This document shows, piece after piece, positions 28,482 through 37,165 of a stretch of 38,242 bases of DNA. The stretch lies in assembly GCF_902170565.1 (NCBI RefSeq), contig NZ_CABHXX010000125.1:1-38242 (forward strand). Reading direction: 5' to 3'. The notes under the pieces were generated by a model. The model saw only the letters and a program-made list of their open reading frames with translations, had not been told where the DNA came from and made no database searches. A program made the position numbers and the translations under genes. The stretch's first letter is position 1. Each line of letters begins with the position of its first letter. The DNA is from Yersinia thracica (GTDB taxonomy: Bacteria; Pseudomonadota; Gammaproteobacteria; Enterobacterales; Enterobacteriaceae).

Positions 28482-30551
28482 TTAGCTCGATGCGTCTGGT
28501 TGTTCCAGCGCTTTTAAATAATCATAGATGGCAATCTGTGCACGTACTTTGCGCCTATTTCCACGCGGTACATAACGATTACTCAGTTCTTTATCAATAT
28601 AACGGGCTTTTACCGTGTCGTTGAATAACAGCTCTAAAATATCCAGCACCCGCTGTTTTAACCTCGGGTCCAGTAATGAAACTGCGACTTCAATACGATA
28701 ATCAATGTTACGGGTCATCCAGTCAGCGGAAGAGAGATAGACCAGTTTGTCGCCTTTATTCTCAAAAACGTACACTCGGTCATGCTCTAAGAAGCGGTCA
28801 ACAATACTGGTGACCTGAATATTATCGCTGATCCCCGGGATATTGGGGATTAAAGAACACATCCCACGTATTAATAACCGGATCTTCACCCCTGCACTGG
28901 AGGCGCTATATAACCTATCTACCAGCCCTTTATCCACTAAATTATTTATCTTCAGGGTAATACCGGCGCTTTCACCCGCCTGAGCATGAATAATTTCCTG
29001 GTCGATCAGTTGATACAGCATCAAGCGCGAGTTTTGTGGTGACACCATCAAATTATCAAATTTGACCGGGCGGTAAGGATTTTCAATAAAGTTAAATACC
29101 CGCCGCACTTCATTGGTAATACGTGCATCAGCCGTCAGCAAGGAATAGTCGGTATAAAGGCGGGCGGTTTTTTCATTAAAGTTACCGGTACCAATATGGG
29201 CATAACGTACGATTTCCTCGCCTTCAAGACGGGAGATTAGGAATAACTTGGCGTGAATTTTCAGCCCCGGCGCGGAGAAAATAACGTGTACACCGGCGGC
29301 GGTTAAGCTTTTGGCCCAATGAATATTGGCTTCTTCATCAAAGCGCGCTTGTAATTCCACCACCACCGTCACTTTTTTGCCATTATGGGCCGCATGGATC
29401 ATCGACTCGATAATCCGCGAATCTTTCGCGACGCGATAAATATTGATTTTAATGGCTAAAACGCTGGGGTCGAATGATGCCTGGCGCAGTAATTCCAACA
29501 CATGCTCGAAAGTATGATAAGGATAATACAGCAGCACATCCTGTTCGCGAATAGCATCAAAACCATTGCGGAATTTATCAAACCAAATATGGCGCAGGCG
29601 CGGTAAGGGTTTATTCACCAGATTGCTTTTGCCCACATTCGGGAAGCTGATAAAATCTTTGAAATTATGATAACGGCCACCGGCAATAACCGAGTCATCA
29701 TTAGAAATACCCAGCTTATTGCGCAGTAATTCTACCATTTCATCCGGCATATCGCGTTGATAAACAAAGCGAACTGGCTCAGCCGTCAGGCGCTGTTTTA
29801 AGCTTGATGACATCAATTCCAACAAGCTGGATTCCATTTCAGTGACCAAATCATATTCTGCATCGCGGGTCATTTTCATGGAATAGGCATTCAGCGCGTC
29901 GTAATCAAAGAAGCCTTTAAAAATTTCATCGAGACAATACCTAAGAATATTATCAAGCAATATCATTGGTTTGCGGCGACGAGGGGCTTCTGGTGGTAAG
30001 TTAACGAAGCGCGGCACTTTATCTGAAGGAATTTCTAGCAGGGCATAAGCAATATCCTGACCGCGAATAATTTCTACTGCCAGATAGGTGTAATCGTCTT
30101 TTAAGAATTGCACCAGATTAGTGTCGTGGTTAATCAGAATCGGCGTGATGTGCTGGCGCAAATGCTGTTTAAAATATTGCTTTAACCAGACTTGTTGGTT
30201 TTCGGAAATTTGCCGCTCATTAATCAGGAAGATTTGATTACGCGCCATTTCCAGCAACAGATCATTATAAAGCCCGTCGAATTCTTGATCAGCTTTCACC
30301 ACTTTGCTTTGGATTTTTTTAAGCAAATGGCGGGACGTCACGGCAGAGCCTTGCTCCTCACTAATCAGAATGCGCCGTTTCAGATCGGCGAAACGGACTT
30401 TATAAAATTCATCGAGATTGTTAGAGTAAATGCCAAGAAACCGCATCCGCTCGATAAGTGGATTGCTCTTATCCGCCGCTTCCTGCAATACCCGCTCATT
30501 AAAAGATAACCAACTGAGTTCTTTTTCGGTGTAGAGCTTTTCCTGACCCAT
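28482..30551 (-). CDS. ppk: Polyphosphate kinase Ppk1
   Basis: This 689-residue membrane-associated enzyme polymerises the gamma-phosphate of ATP into polyphosphate. The N domain ([22 protein letters not shown]) and head domain precede two phospholipase-D-like catalytic domains. The autophosphorylated histidine is expected in [11 protein letters not shown] (near 433), and a second conserved histidine in [13 protein letters not shown] use the ATG at 30551, which matches the E. coli start and has GGAG 5 nt upstream; the frame is open to 30638, but those residues are not conserved. One difference from E. coli as I recall it is a two-residue gap in [14 protein letters not shown]. It is the first gene of the ppk-ppx-yfgG-mgtE unit and is divergent from the pst cluster. 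Confidence 0.96.
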   Translation of the reverse strand: MGQEKLYTEKELSWLSFNERVLQEAADKSNPLIERMRFLGIYSNNLDEFYKVRFADLKRRILISEEQGSAVTSRHLLKKIQSKVVKADQEFDGLYNDLLLEMARNQIFLINERQISENQQVWLKQYFKQHLRQHITPILINHDTNLVQFLKDDYTYLAVEIIRGQDIAYALLEIPSDKVPRFVNLPPEAPRRRKPMILLDNILRYCLDEIFKGFFDYDALNAYSMKMTRDAEYDLVTEMESSLLELMSSSLKQRLTAEPVRFVYQRDMPDEMVELLRNKLGISNDDSVIAGGRYHNFKDFISFPNVGKSNLVNKPLPRLRHIWFDKFRNGFDAIREQDVLLYYPYHTFEHVLELLRQASFDPSVLAIKINIYRVAKDSRIIESMIHAAHNGKKVTVVVELQARFDEEANIHWAKSLTAAGVHVIFSAPGLKIHAKLFLISRLEGEEIVRYAHIGTGNFNEKTARLYTDYSLLTADARITNEVRRVFNFIENPYRPVKFDNLMVSPQNSRLMLYQLIDQEIIHAQAGESAGITLKINNLVDKGLVDRLYSASSAGVKIRLLIRGMCSLIPNIPGISDNIQVTSIVDRFLEHDRVYVFENKGDKLVYLSSADWMTRNIDYRIEVAVSLLDPRLKQRVLDILELLFNDTVKARYIDKELSNRYVPRGNRRKVRAQIAIYDYLKALEQPDASS

Positions 30552-30669
30552 TGCAACTCCAGTAAGATTATTGTGGGAGTATCTAGTGTCCTCAATCATT
30601 ATTGCGAAAGTTTGACAAGAAAGTCCAACAGATATCATTAGTTAACTTTGTGCGTTAATAACGCCAACA

Positions 30670-30698
30670 TAGTCATGCAAACGCCACAAAACTGACAT
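30670..30698 (+). promoter_or_regulatory. Possible Pho box in the ppk/pst divergent region
   Basis: Three heptamers with 11-bp periodicity, TAGTCAT (30670-30676), ACGCCAC (30681-30687) and CTGACAT (30692-30698), are separated by gcaa and aaaa. The last pair scores about 12 of 18 against the Pho box consensus CTGTCAT-AAAA-CTGTCAC. The orientation faces the pst genes. PhoB control of ppk and pst genes is known in enterics. The match is partial and the downstream -10 is disturbed by an ERIC element. Confidence 0.4.
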
Positions 30699-30715
30699 AA
30701 GATGCTCGGTCATTC

Positions 30716-30808
30716 ATACCCGTCATCTTTCAACTTACAGGTGTGTTGGCTGCGCTTAATTACCCGAATCACTTGCCGCTTTCCTGAAAATTGAAATTTA
30801 TAGGGTAT
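30716..30808. repeat. ERIC element with internal deletion
   Basis: ATACCC (30716-30721) and GGGTAT at the right end bound a 93-bp element. It has the left arm CGTCATCTTTCAACTTACAG and GTGTTGGCTGCG, half of the core (ACCCGAATCACTT), then jumps to GCCGCTTTCCTGAAAATTG. About 35 bp of the palindromic core and right arm is missing compared with the complete copies here. It lies between the possible Pho box and the first pst gene. Confidence 0.82.
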
Positions 30809-30865
30809 GGTATAGACGCGGTTGATTTGATGATATCAACAATAGACGAAATCTGACGTAAGGGC

Positions 30866-33100
30866 ATGGGGCAACAGCAGATTATGCAACAAGCGGGCGT
30901 GGTAACAACATCAGGGAGAGATAAGCGCCGGGCTGTCATTGAACGTCTGGTGCGTATGTTAGTGACGGGCAGTGGCCTGTTGGTTTTGCTGACATTAATG
31001 CTGATTTTTGTTTATTTATTGTACGCCGCGCTACCTCTGTTTAAGCCAGCTTCAATCAATTTAGATAATCAGTTTGCCGTGGGTCGCACCGCACCCACGA
31101 TTGCTCTGGGGGTAGGTGCCCAAGGGAAGGCCGGCTATCGCATTGATGATAAAGGAAAAGGCTATTTCATCCGGTTAAGTCCGCAGGGGAAATCTCCCGC
31201 TGGGAGCCTTATCAGTGAACAACAGTTATCACCGCCGCCGCTGTCAATCCGCCGCGCTGTGGGTGGGCAACCTTTGTATGGTATTGGCCTGACTAATGGC
31301 CGCTTTATGCTACTGCAACCCGATTTTTCAGCTACAACCCCCCGTTGGCAATTTCCGCTGGGTGAGCAGCCGCGTTTTCTGGATTTGAAAGGCCAAAATC
31401 TGCGTCATTTGGTGTTGGCTGAACCGCAACCTCAGCACTTTTCTCTGGCCGCCACCACGGATGATGGCCGTTTAATGGCGGGCATATTTACCGCTCAAGG
31501 GCAGCAACTCACTGAGCTGACGGATGTGCCCAAGGCCATTGACCAGTTGTTATTGACGCCCGACGGGCGTTTGCTCTATCTGCTATCCGGCCATCAGCTC
31601 TATATTTATCAATTTGGCACAGAGCTTACCTTGCGTGAAATTGTCCCTTTGTTGGATGATAAATTGTTGGATGATAAATTGTCGGATAACAAACACTCAC
31701 CGCAAGGGCCATTGATCCTGTCTTTACTGGCAGGGGGAAAATCACTGCTGGTTCAAGCGCCAGACGGTGTGATTACGCAGTGGTTTGATGTGCCCAAAGA
31801 GCCGAACAATCAATATCATTTGACCCGGATTTGCAGCTTTACTCCCGCAAGTAAGGGCTTACTGACGGCTGAAAATGCACGGCGAGTATTTGCTTCATTG
31901 TCGCCACAAGGTGAGTTATCGCTCTTTTCCAGCATTCAGTCTGCACCGCTATTACAACATAAACTGGCGGCGGGCATTACCCATGCCGCGTTCTCTCCCT
32001 GGGGCGATAGTCTGCTGGTAGAGAATGCAGCCGGTTGGTCTACCTATCAATTAGACAATCGCTATCCTGATATCAATTGGCGCAGCCTATGGCAGCGGGT
32101 GTGGTATGAAAATTATCCCGAACCGGCTTATGTCTGGCAGTCAAGTTCGGCACAAGAGAGCTATCAAGCCAAATTCAGTCTAATACCCATCATCTTCGGC
32201 ACGTTAAAAGCGGCGGGCTATGCCATGTTATTCGCTGTACCCTTGGCATTGGCCGGTGCTATTTATACAGCTTATTTTATGTCGGCGGGCTTACGGCGAA
32301 TTGTTAAACCGACAATTGAGATGATGGGGGCATTCCCGACGGTGGTTATCGGTTTGATTGCTGGTATTTGGCTGGCACCCATAATCGAACAGTATTTGAC
32401 CGGTATTTTGTTGTTACCGCCATTGCTGGCCCTGGCGATTTTATTGTGCGGCTGGGGGAGCGCGCGATTGTCGGAGAAAACGCAACGCCAGTTGCCCGCG
32501 GGCTGGGATATCATCATTTTGCTGCCGGTTATTCTGTTGACGGGCTGGCTGGCACTCTGGCTGGGGCCGAAATTGGCGGTAGGGGTGCTGGGAGTGCCGT
32601 TACATGAATGGTTGGGCGATAATTATTCTCAGCGCAATGCTTTAGTGGTGGGGGTTGCCATGGGTTTCGCCCTGATCCCGGTTATTTTCTCACTGGCTGA
32701 AGATGCACTATTTAGTGTCCCGCCATCACTGAGCCAAGGCTCACTGGCACTGGGGGCGACACCTTGGCAGACATTAATTCGTGTTATTTTGCCATCGGCA
32801 TATGCGGGTATTTTCTCTGCGCTAATGATTGGCTTTGGCCGCGCGGTGGGGGAAACCATGATTGTGCTGATGGCGACCGGAAATACGCCGATTATCGATG
32901 GCAGCATTTTCCAAGGGCTACGGGCAATGGCGGCCAATATTGCCATTGAAATGCCGGAGGCCGTAATCGGAAGTGGCCATTATCGGGTGCTGTTCTTGAC
33001 GGCGTTAGTGTTGTTTTGTTTCACATTTTTAGTTAATACACTCGCCGAATCCATTCGCCTGCGGTTACGTGAACGCTATCAAATGGAGCAAACTGCGTGA
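30866..33100 (+). CDS. Long-form phosphate ABC transporter permease, PstC-like
   Basis: This 744-residue inner-membrane permease has one helix at about 31-53, a large extracytoplasmic domain (about 60-430), then a PstC-type bundle from about 437 to the end. The inner-membrane signature SLSQGSLALGATPWQTLIRVILP (621-643) followed by GFGRAVGET is the loop that contacts the ATPase. The extracytoplasmic region contains several repeated strand patterns such as LLLTPDGRLLYLLSG and FASLSPQGELSLFS, suggesting a beta-propeller-like fold (inference). E. coli PstC is only about 320 residues; long versions are known in Pseudomonas and Vibrio. The ribosome binding site AAGGG is only two bases from the ATG, so the start is uncertain; an ATG six codons on is possible. 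Cotranscribed with the next two genes. Confidence 0.85.
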   Translation: MGQQQIMQQAGVVTTSGRDKRRAVIERLVRMLVTGSGLLVLLTLMLIFVYLLYAALPLFKPASINLDNQFAVGRTAPTIALGVGAQGKAGYRIDDKGKGYFIRLSPQGKSPAGSLISEQQLSPPPLSIRRAVGGQPLYGIGLTNGRFMLLQPDFSATTPRWQFPLGEQPRFLDLKGQNLRHLVLAEPQPQHFSLAATTDDGRLMAGIFTAQGQQLTELTDVPKAIDQLLLTPDGRLLYLLSGHQLYIYQFGTELTLREIVPLLDDKLLDDKLSDNKHSPQGPLILSLLAGGKSLLVQAPDGVITQWFDVPKEPNNQYHLTRICSFTPASKGLLTAENARRVFASLSPQGELSLFSSIQSAPLLQHKLAAGITHAAFSPWGDSLLVENAAGWSTYQLDNRYPDINWRSLWQRVWYENYPEPAYVWQSSSAQESYQAKFSLIPIIFGTLKAAGYAMLFAVPLALAGAIYTAYFMSAGLRRIVKPTIEMMGAFPTVVIGLIAGIWLAPIIEQYLTGILLLPPLLALAILLCGWGSARLSEKTQRQLPAGWDIIILLPVILLTGWLALWLGPKLAVGVLGVPLHEWLGDNYSQRNALVVGVAMGFALIPVIFSLAEDALFSVPPSLSQGSLALGATPWQTLIRVILPSAYAGIFSALMIGFGRAVGETMIVLMATGNTPIIDGSIFQGLRAMAANIAIEMPEAVIGSGHYRVLFLTALVLFCFTFLVNTLAESIRLRLRERYQMEQTA
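31652..31681 (+). repeat. In-frame 15-bp tandem duplication inside the PstC-like gene
   Basis: TTGGATGATAAATTG occurs twice in perfect tandem, followed by a degenerate third copy beginning TCGGATAACAAA. It encodes LDDKL-LDDKL-SDNK (about residues 263-275), a hydrophilic loop in the extracytoplasmic domain. The unit is a multiple of three, so copy change keeps the frame. Confidence 0.8.
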
Positions 33101-34764
33101 TGACCAGCTTGACTAAAAAGTGGTTTGCATCCGGTTCGCCGTGGATCTGGCTGACTGCCGGGGCGGTGAGTATCAGCTTGTTGGCCTTACTGGGTGTGGT
33201 CTTATTATTGGCTGGGCAGGGGATGCGTTATTTCTGGCCCAGCCCAGTTTACGTGTTCGAACTCAAGCAAACTGCCGCCGGCCCCGTCAAGGTCATTGGC
33301 GAGATTTATCAGCAACAGTCTCTCCCACGCCAGCAATTAGAACAGGCGGGCGTTATTTTACCGCCAGAGGCAGGTGCGACCCTGACTCGTTATCTGATTA
33401 AGACTGGCAACCGCGAAATACAAGGGCAAGATTTTCATCGGTTGCTGGACACGGATATTCAACAGCGCAGCCAGCCCAAAGATTTGTTGGTGTTAGAAAG
33501 ACAAAACAATGGCACCGCATACGGTTTTCTCGCCGGAATGCGGGATAACGGCCAGCCCGTCGTGGGTGATAATTTAGCGCAGGAGCTGCAAAAGCGCATT
33601 CCGGTGATACAAGCGCTGGTTAGGCAGTCCCAAGATATTCAGTTCCGCCAAATGAATATGCTGAATCAGCAGTTTGAAGCATTGCGGCTACAGAAAAAAC
33701 GTCTGCAAATGACCCATGATTTTGACAGCAAATCGCAAGACAGAATTGAAGCCGAATGGGGCGAACTCCAGCGTCGCCATCAGGCGATGATGAAAAAATT
33801 GCGCGGCCTGCAAACAGACCAAAACCGCTACACTCTGCTGTTGCGGGACATGAATGGGCAAGTTCATCCACTGCCGCTGAGCCAAATCAAGCGCGCCTGG
33901 TATCCCAATGATATGAGCCTCTGGCAGAAATTGCGCCATTTTGCGCTGCAAATGCATAAGTTTCTGACCGATAACCCACGTAATACCAACACTGAAGGCG
34001 GCGTATTCCCCGCTATTTTTGGTACCGTGCTAATGGTGATATTAATGTCCATAGTGGTCATGCCATTGGGGGTGATTGCGGCGGTTTATTTACACGAATA
34101 TGCAGGGAAAAATGCGCTGACCCGGATGATTCGTATTTCCGTGGTGAATTTAGCGGGCGTGCCGTCCATTGTTTATGGGGTATTTGGCCTCGGTTTCTTT
34201 GTCTATTTGATTGGCGGTTCACTGGATAAACTGTTTTATCCCGAAGCTCTGCCCAGCCCGACATTCGGTACGCCGGGTGTGCTATGGGCGGCATTAACAC
34301 TGGCTTTATTGACATTGCCGGTGGTGATCGTAGCAACCGAGGAGGGGCTATCACGCATTCCGGCCAGCTTACGGCAAGGTTCACTCGCGCTAGGGGCGAG
34401 CAAAGCCGAGACGTTGTGGCATATTGTGTTGCCAATGGCCACTCCCGCCATGATTACCGGGCTGATTTTAGCGGTAGCGCGAGCCGCAGGGGAAACGGCC
34501 CCATTGATGCTGGTGGGGGTTGTGAAATCAGCACCGCTCTTGCCAGTGGATGGCGTTTTCCCTTTCCTGCATTTAGAACGTAAATTTATGCATTTAAGCT
34601 TCCAAATATACGATATGGCATTCCAAAGCCCCAATGTAGAAGCGGCCCGGCCATTAGTGTTCGCCACCGCGTTATTACTGGTGATTATTGTGGTTGGTCT
34701 TAATTTAGCGGCTATTGGTATTCGCCATCATTTGCGCGAAAAATACCGTGGTTTAATGCTATGA
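33097..34764 (+). CDS. Long-form phosphate ABC transporter permease, PstA-like
   Basis: This permease has 555 residues. A helix at about 18-40 is followed by an extracytoplasmic region (about 45-295) that includes a charged heptad-like stretch (about 160-245: QDIQFRQMNMLNQQFEALRL and beyond), probably a coiled coil. The PstA transport domain follows (about 300-545), with EEGLSRIPASLRQGSLALGAS (415-435) and AVARAAGETAPLML. The start is ambiguous: GTG at 33097 has GGAG 8 nt upstream, while ATG at 33100 overlaps the previous stop codon as TGATG; the two differ by one residue. As with its partner, the extra domain is absent from E. coli PstA and resembles the long PstA of Pseudomonas. Confidence 0.85.
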   Translation: MMTSLTKKWFASGSPWIWLTAGAVSISLLALLGVVLLLAGQGMRYFWPSPVYVFELKQTAAGPVKVIGEIYQQQSLPRQQLEQAGVILPPEAGATLTRYLIKTGNREIQGQDFHRLLDTDIQQRSQPKDLLVLERQNNGTAYGFLAGMRDNGQPVVGDNLAQELQKRIPVIQALVRQSQDIQFRQMNMLNQQFEALRLQKKRLQMTHDFDSKSQDRIEAEWGELQRRHQAMMKKLRGLQTDQNRYTLLLRDMNGQVHPLPLSQIKRAWYPNDMSLWQKLRHFALQMHKFLTDNPRNTNTEGGVFPAIFGTVLMVILMSIVVMPLGVIAAVYLHEYAGKNALTRMIRISVVNLAGVPSIVYGVFGLGFFVYLIGGSLDKLFYPEALPSPTFGTPGVLWAALTLALLTLPVVIVATEEGLSRIPASLRQGSLALGASKAETLWHIVLPMATPAMITGLILAVARAAGETAPLMLVGVVKSAPLLPVDGVFPFLHLERKFMHLSFQIYDMAFQSPNVEAARPLVFATALLLVIIVVGLNLAAIGIRHHLREKYRGLML

Positions 34765-34792
34765 CTAAACTTTTTAACCCGCAGGATGATTT

Positions 34793-35605
34793 ATGGGACT
34801 GTTGATGCCGGATTCGCTGCCGCTATTAGATGTGCAGCAATTAACTCATGAGCAAACTGCACTGGCGGTCAAAAAGCTCAATTTATTTTATGGCGACAAA
34901 CAGGTGCTGCACGATATTTCTTTTAATGTGCCCAGGCACCGTGTTACTGCGCTGATTGGCCCCTCTGGTTGCGGTAAATCAACTTTGTTGCGCTGCTTTA
35001 ATCGAATGAATGATTTGCTGGATAACTGCCGCCTCGAAGGTCAGATTTTTCTTGGTAATGAAGCGATTACCGAGAAAAACACCGATGTTGCTGCTTTGCG
35101 TCGGCGAGTCGGCATGGTCTTCCAGCGGCCTAATCCCTTCCCAAAATCTATTTATGAGAATGTGGTCTATGGCCTGCGCTTGCAGGGGATCCGTGACCGA
35201 CGGGTGCTTGATGAGGCGGTCGAGCGCTCATTGCGGGCCGCCGCGTTGTGGCATGAAGTTAAAGACCGGTTGCGTGAAAATGCTTTTCGTCTCTCCAGTG
35301 GTCAACAGCAGCGCTTAGTGATAGCCAGAGCGATTGCGATTGAGCCGGAGGTGCTCTTGTTGGATGAGCCGACATCGGCATTAGACCCTATTTCGACACT
35401 GACTATCGAGGAGCTTATTACTGAATTAAAACAGCAATATACCGTGGTTTTAGTGACCCATAACATGCAACAGGCGGCCAGGGTTTCAGATTACACCGCG
35501 TTTATCCACCAGGGGGGGTTAGTGGAATATAATGATACTGACGCGCTGTTTACTTCGCCACATCAGCGGCGTACGGAAGATTATATTACCGGGCGCTACG
35601 GCTGA
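34793..35605 (+). CDS. Phosphate ABC transporter ATP-binding protein, PstB-like
   Basis: The 270-residue cytoplasmic ATPase should energise the two permeases before it. Walker [10 protein letters not shown] is at 56-64, the Q-loop in [10 protein letters not shown] (Q111), Walker [14 protein letters not shown] at 187-199, and the H-loop in [10 protein letters not shown] (H223). The ABC signature reads LSSGQQQR (167-174), with serine in place of the usual first glycine of LSGGQ. The family block [13 protein letters not shown] marks it as PstB rather than another importer ATPase. AGGA precedes the ATG and the gap to the PstA-like gene is 28 bp. No pstS or phoU follows; a terminator comes 40 bp later. 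Confidence 0.9.
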   Translation: MGLLMPDSLPLLDVQQLTHEQTALAVKKLNLFYGDKQVLHDISFNVPRHRVTALIGPSGCGKSTLLRCFNRMNDLLDNCRLEGQIFLGNEAITEKNTDVAALRRRVGMVFQRPNPFPKSIYENVVYGLRLQGIRDRRVLDEAVERSLRAAALWHEVKDRLRENAFRLSSGQQQRLVIARAIAIEPEVLLLDEPTSALDPISTLTIEELITELKQQYTVVLVTHNMQQAARVSDYTAFIHQGGLVEYNDTDALFTSPHQRRTEDYITGRYG

Positions 35606-35646
35606 TTGCGCTGATTATAGAGTCATAGCAGCGCATCCTAAGGTGT

Positions 35647-35669
35647 GAGGTTATTGACAAACCTCTTTT
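35647..35669 (+). terminator. Intrinsic terminator of the pst-like operon
   Basis: GAGGTT (35647-35652), a 7-nt loop and AACCTC (35660-35665) form a short stem followed directly by TTTTAT on the plus strand, about 40 bp after the PstB-like stop codon. Confidence 0.65.
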
Positions 35670-35877
35670 ATAGCCCGGAGACTCGCGGTGCGACTGCACC
35701 TATGGGCGCTCCGGTCGCTTACGCGACTACGACCCATTCGGCACATTTCCCCGCGAATCAACTTTGTCAGCAGTCTGCCACTTTTCTAAGGTGTTCGCTT
35801 TATTTATCAATTGCGATTTAAGTTTATACTTTCATGTGCCGCTCGTTATTTAAGTGACTATTGAATGGAAGTATTAA
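35670..35877 (+). promoter_or_regulatory. Upstream region of fliB genes with a weak sigma-28-like promoter
   Basis: TTAAGTTT (35818-35825), 12 nt, then GCCGCTCG (35838-35845) resembles the flagellar sigma-28 promoter TAAAGTTT-N11-GCCGATAA. There is one mismatch in the first box, three in the second, and one extra spacer base. It ends 33 bp before the fliB start. A sigma-70-like TATACT (35825-35830) overlaps it. The part from 35690 to 35755 is GC-richer with small inverted repeats (GTCGC/GCGAC) and no recognisable gene. Confidence 0.3.
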
Positions 35878-37080
35878 GTGAAAGAGCTATTGATAACTCA
35901 GCCTGATTTTATGGAGACATTTAACTGTGTCGGCACGGCTTGTCGTGAACATTGCTGCAAAGACCAAAATGTCACTCTGGATAGAAATCGTTATCAAAAA
36001 TATATTAAAAGCCCTTACGCAGATATCAAACGCATTGCCATTAGCCATATTTCCGTTACCCAAGACAGTCTAGCCTCTTGGGCTAATATTCACCCCGACG
36101 GCCAGGGGTTTTGCCCCTTTCTTGATGAACAACAGTTATGTCAAATTCACAAACATGCAGGCGCTAATGCACTGAGTCACTGTTGTGCGACTTACCCCCG
36201 TGTCGAGCATATTTATAAAAATCAGAAAATCAAAAGTATGTCGCTTTCCTGCCCAGAAGTTACGCGGAAAATCTTATTTTCTCCGGAAGCATTAACATTG
36301 CGATTTTCGACTATCCATCAATATGATTATTACAAAGCACCGGATATTATTATTGACCAGCGGCTAGCCAATCGTGCTTGTGCCGCTATTATTGCCGCAA
36401 GTGAAGAGACTAATGCTATTGAAGAAAGCCTGTGGGCAATAAACCATTTTTTGCAGATGGACTTAATGGGTTCAGATGCGAATAAAAACAAAATGGACGA
36501 GATTGATAGTTTACGTGCCAGGTTAATATCCGCAGTCGCCTCGGGGAAAGCGGCCGATGCTTTAATGGCTATAGATTATTCCCCAGCTATTCGTTGCGAG
36601 CTATTAGGTTACTTTCATCATTTTCTGGCACAGATACCCGATATTCGTGGCAAAAAAGTATTGGCAGCCTATGCGAATACTTTGCAGGAAGTTCTCACCG
36701 ATAAACTGACGAGTCCGAAGAATATTGAACAGCAATTAAGTGATGCCTGGCATCAGTATGCATTGCCATTCTTCATGCAGCACAATTTAGTGTTGCGTAA
36801 TTATTTTCTTTATCGTATCCATCATGACCAATTAGCGATGGGGGATAAGTCAGCGGTTACTGTATTTAATCTTCAAGTGATAGATTTCTTCTTTCTGAAA
36901 GCACTCATTTCAGCCCATGTTAGCCATCACGGAGAGATAACAGAAGATGACGTGATTGGAATCATCTATTCTTACCATGCGTGTTGTGAGTCCAAACATA
37001 GTTCAAGCCAGAAGTTTAAACATGATGTTATGGATTTGGCACTAAAAGAAGATTTCCCATTATTATCACTTTTAATCTAA
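35878..37080 (+). CDS. fliB: Flagellin lysine-N-methylase, FliB family (copy 1)
   Basis: The 400-residue protein resembles Salmonella FliB, which methylates surface lysines of flagellin and depends on an iron-sulfur cluster. The N-terminal cysteine cluster is C17, C22, C26, C27, then C79, C88, C102, C103 and C125 in LSCPEV. Other family landmarks are CPFLDEQQLCQIHK and ATYPR. Residues after the CC pair read KDQN, where FliB proteins usually have xGW, so the motif is altered here. The C-terminal half is helical and poorly conserved. The start is a GTG with GGAAG upstream. It follows the pst-like operon but has its own terminator-separated region, and is followed by a paralogue. The coding DNA is visibly more AT-rich than the mdt genes. 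Confidence 0.85.
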   Translation: MKELLITQPDFMETFNCVGTACREHCCKDQNVTLDRNRYQKYIKSPYADIKRIAISHISVTQDSLASWANIHPDGQGFCPFLDEQQLCQIHKHAGANALSHCCATYPRVEHIYKNQKIKSMSLSCPEVTRKILFSPEALTLRFSTIHQYDYYKAPDIIIDQRLANRACAAIIAASEETNAIEESLWAINHFLQMDLMGSDANKNKMDEIDSLRARLISAVASGKAADALMAIDYSPAIRCELLGYFHHFLAQIPDIRGKKVLAAYANTLQEVLTDKLTSPKNIEQQLSDAWHQYALPFFMQHNLVLRNYFLYRIHHDQLAMGDKSAVTVFNLQVIDFFFLKALISAHVSHHGEITEDDVIGIIYSYHACCESKHSSSQKFKHDVMDLALKEDFPLLSLLI

Positions 37081-37165
37081 AAAGTAAGGTGTTGGATTTA
37101 AGTGTGCGCCAAGTTGTGTCGTTTGTTACTGATATTAATCGCCATAACATATTGGGATCTGTTTA

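Noticed and set aside
30552-30638. 29-residue N-terminal extension of Ppk
   Set aside because: The conserved protein begins MGQEKLY with GGAG just upstream; the extension is unconserved leader sequence.
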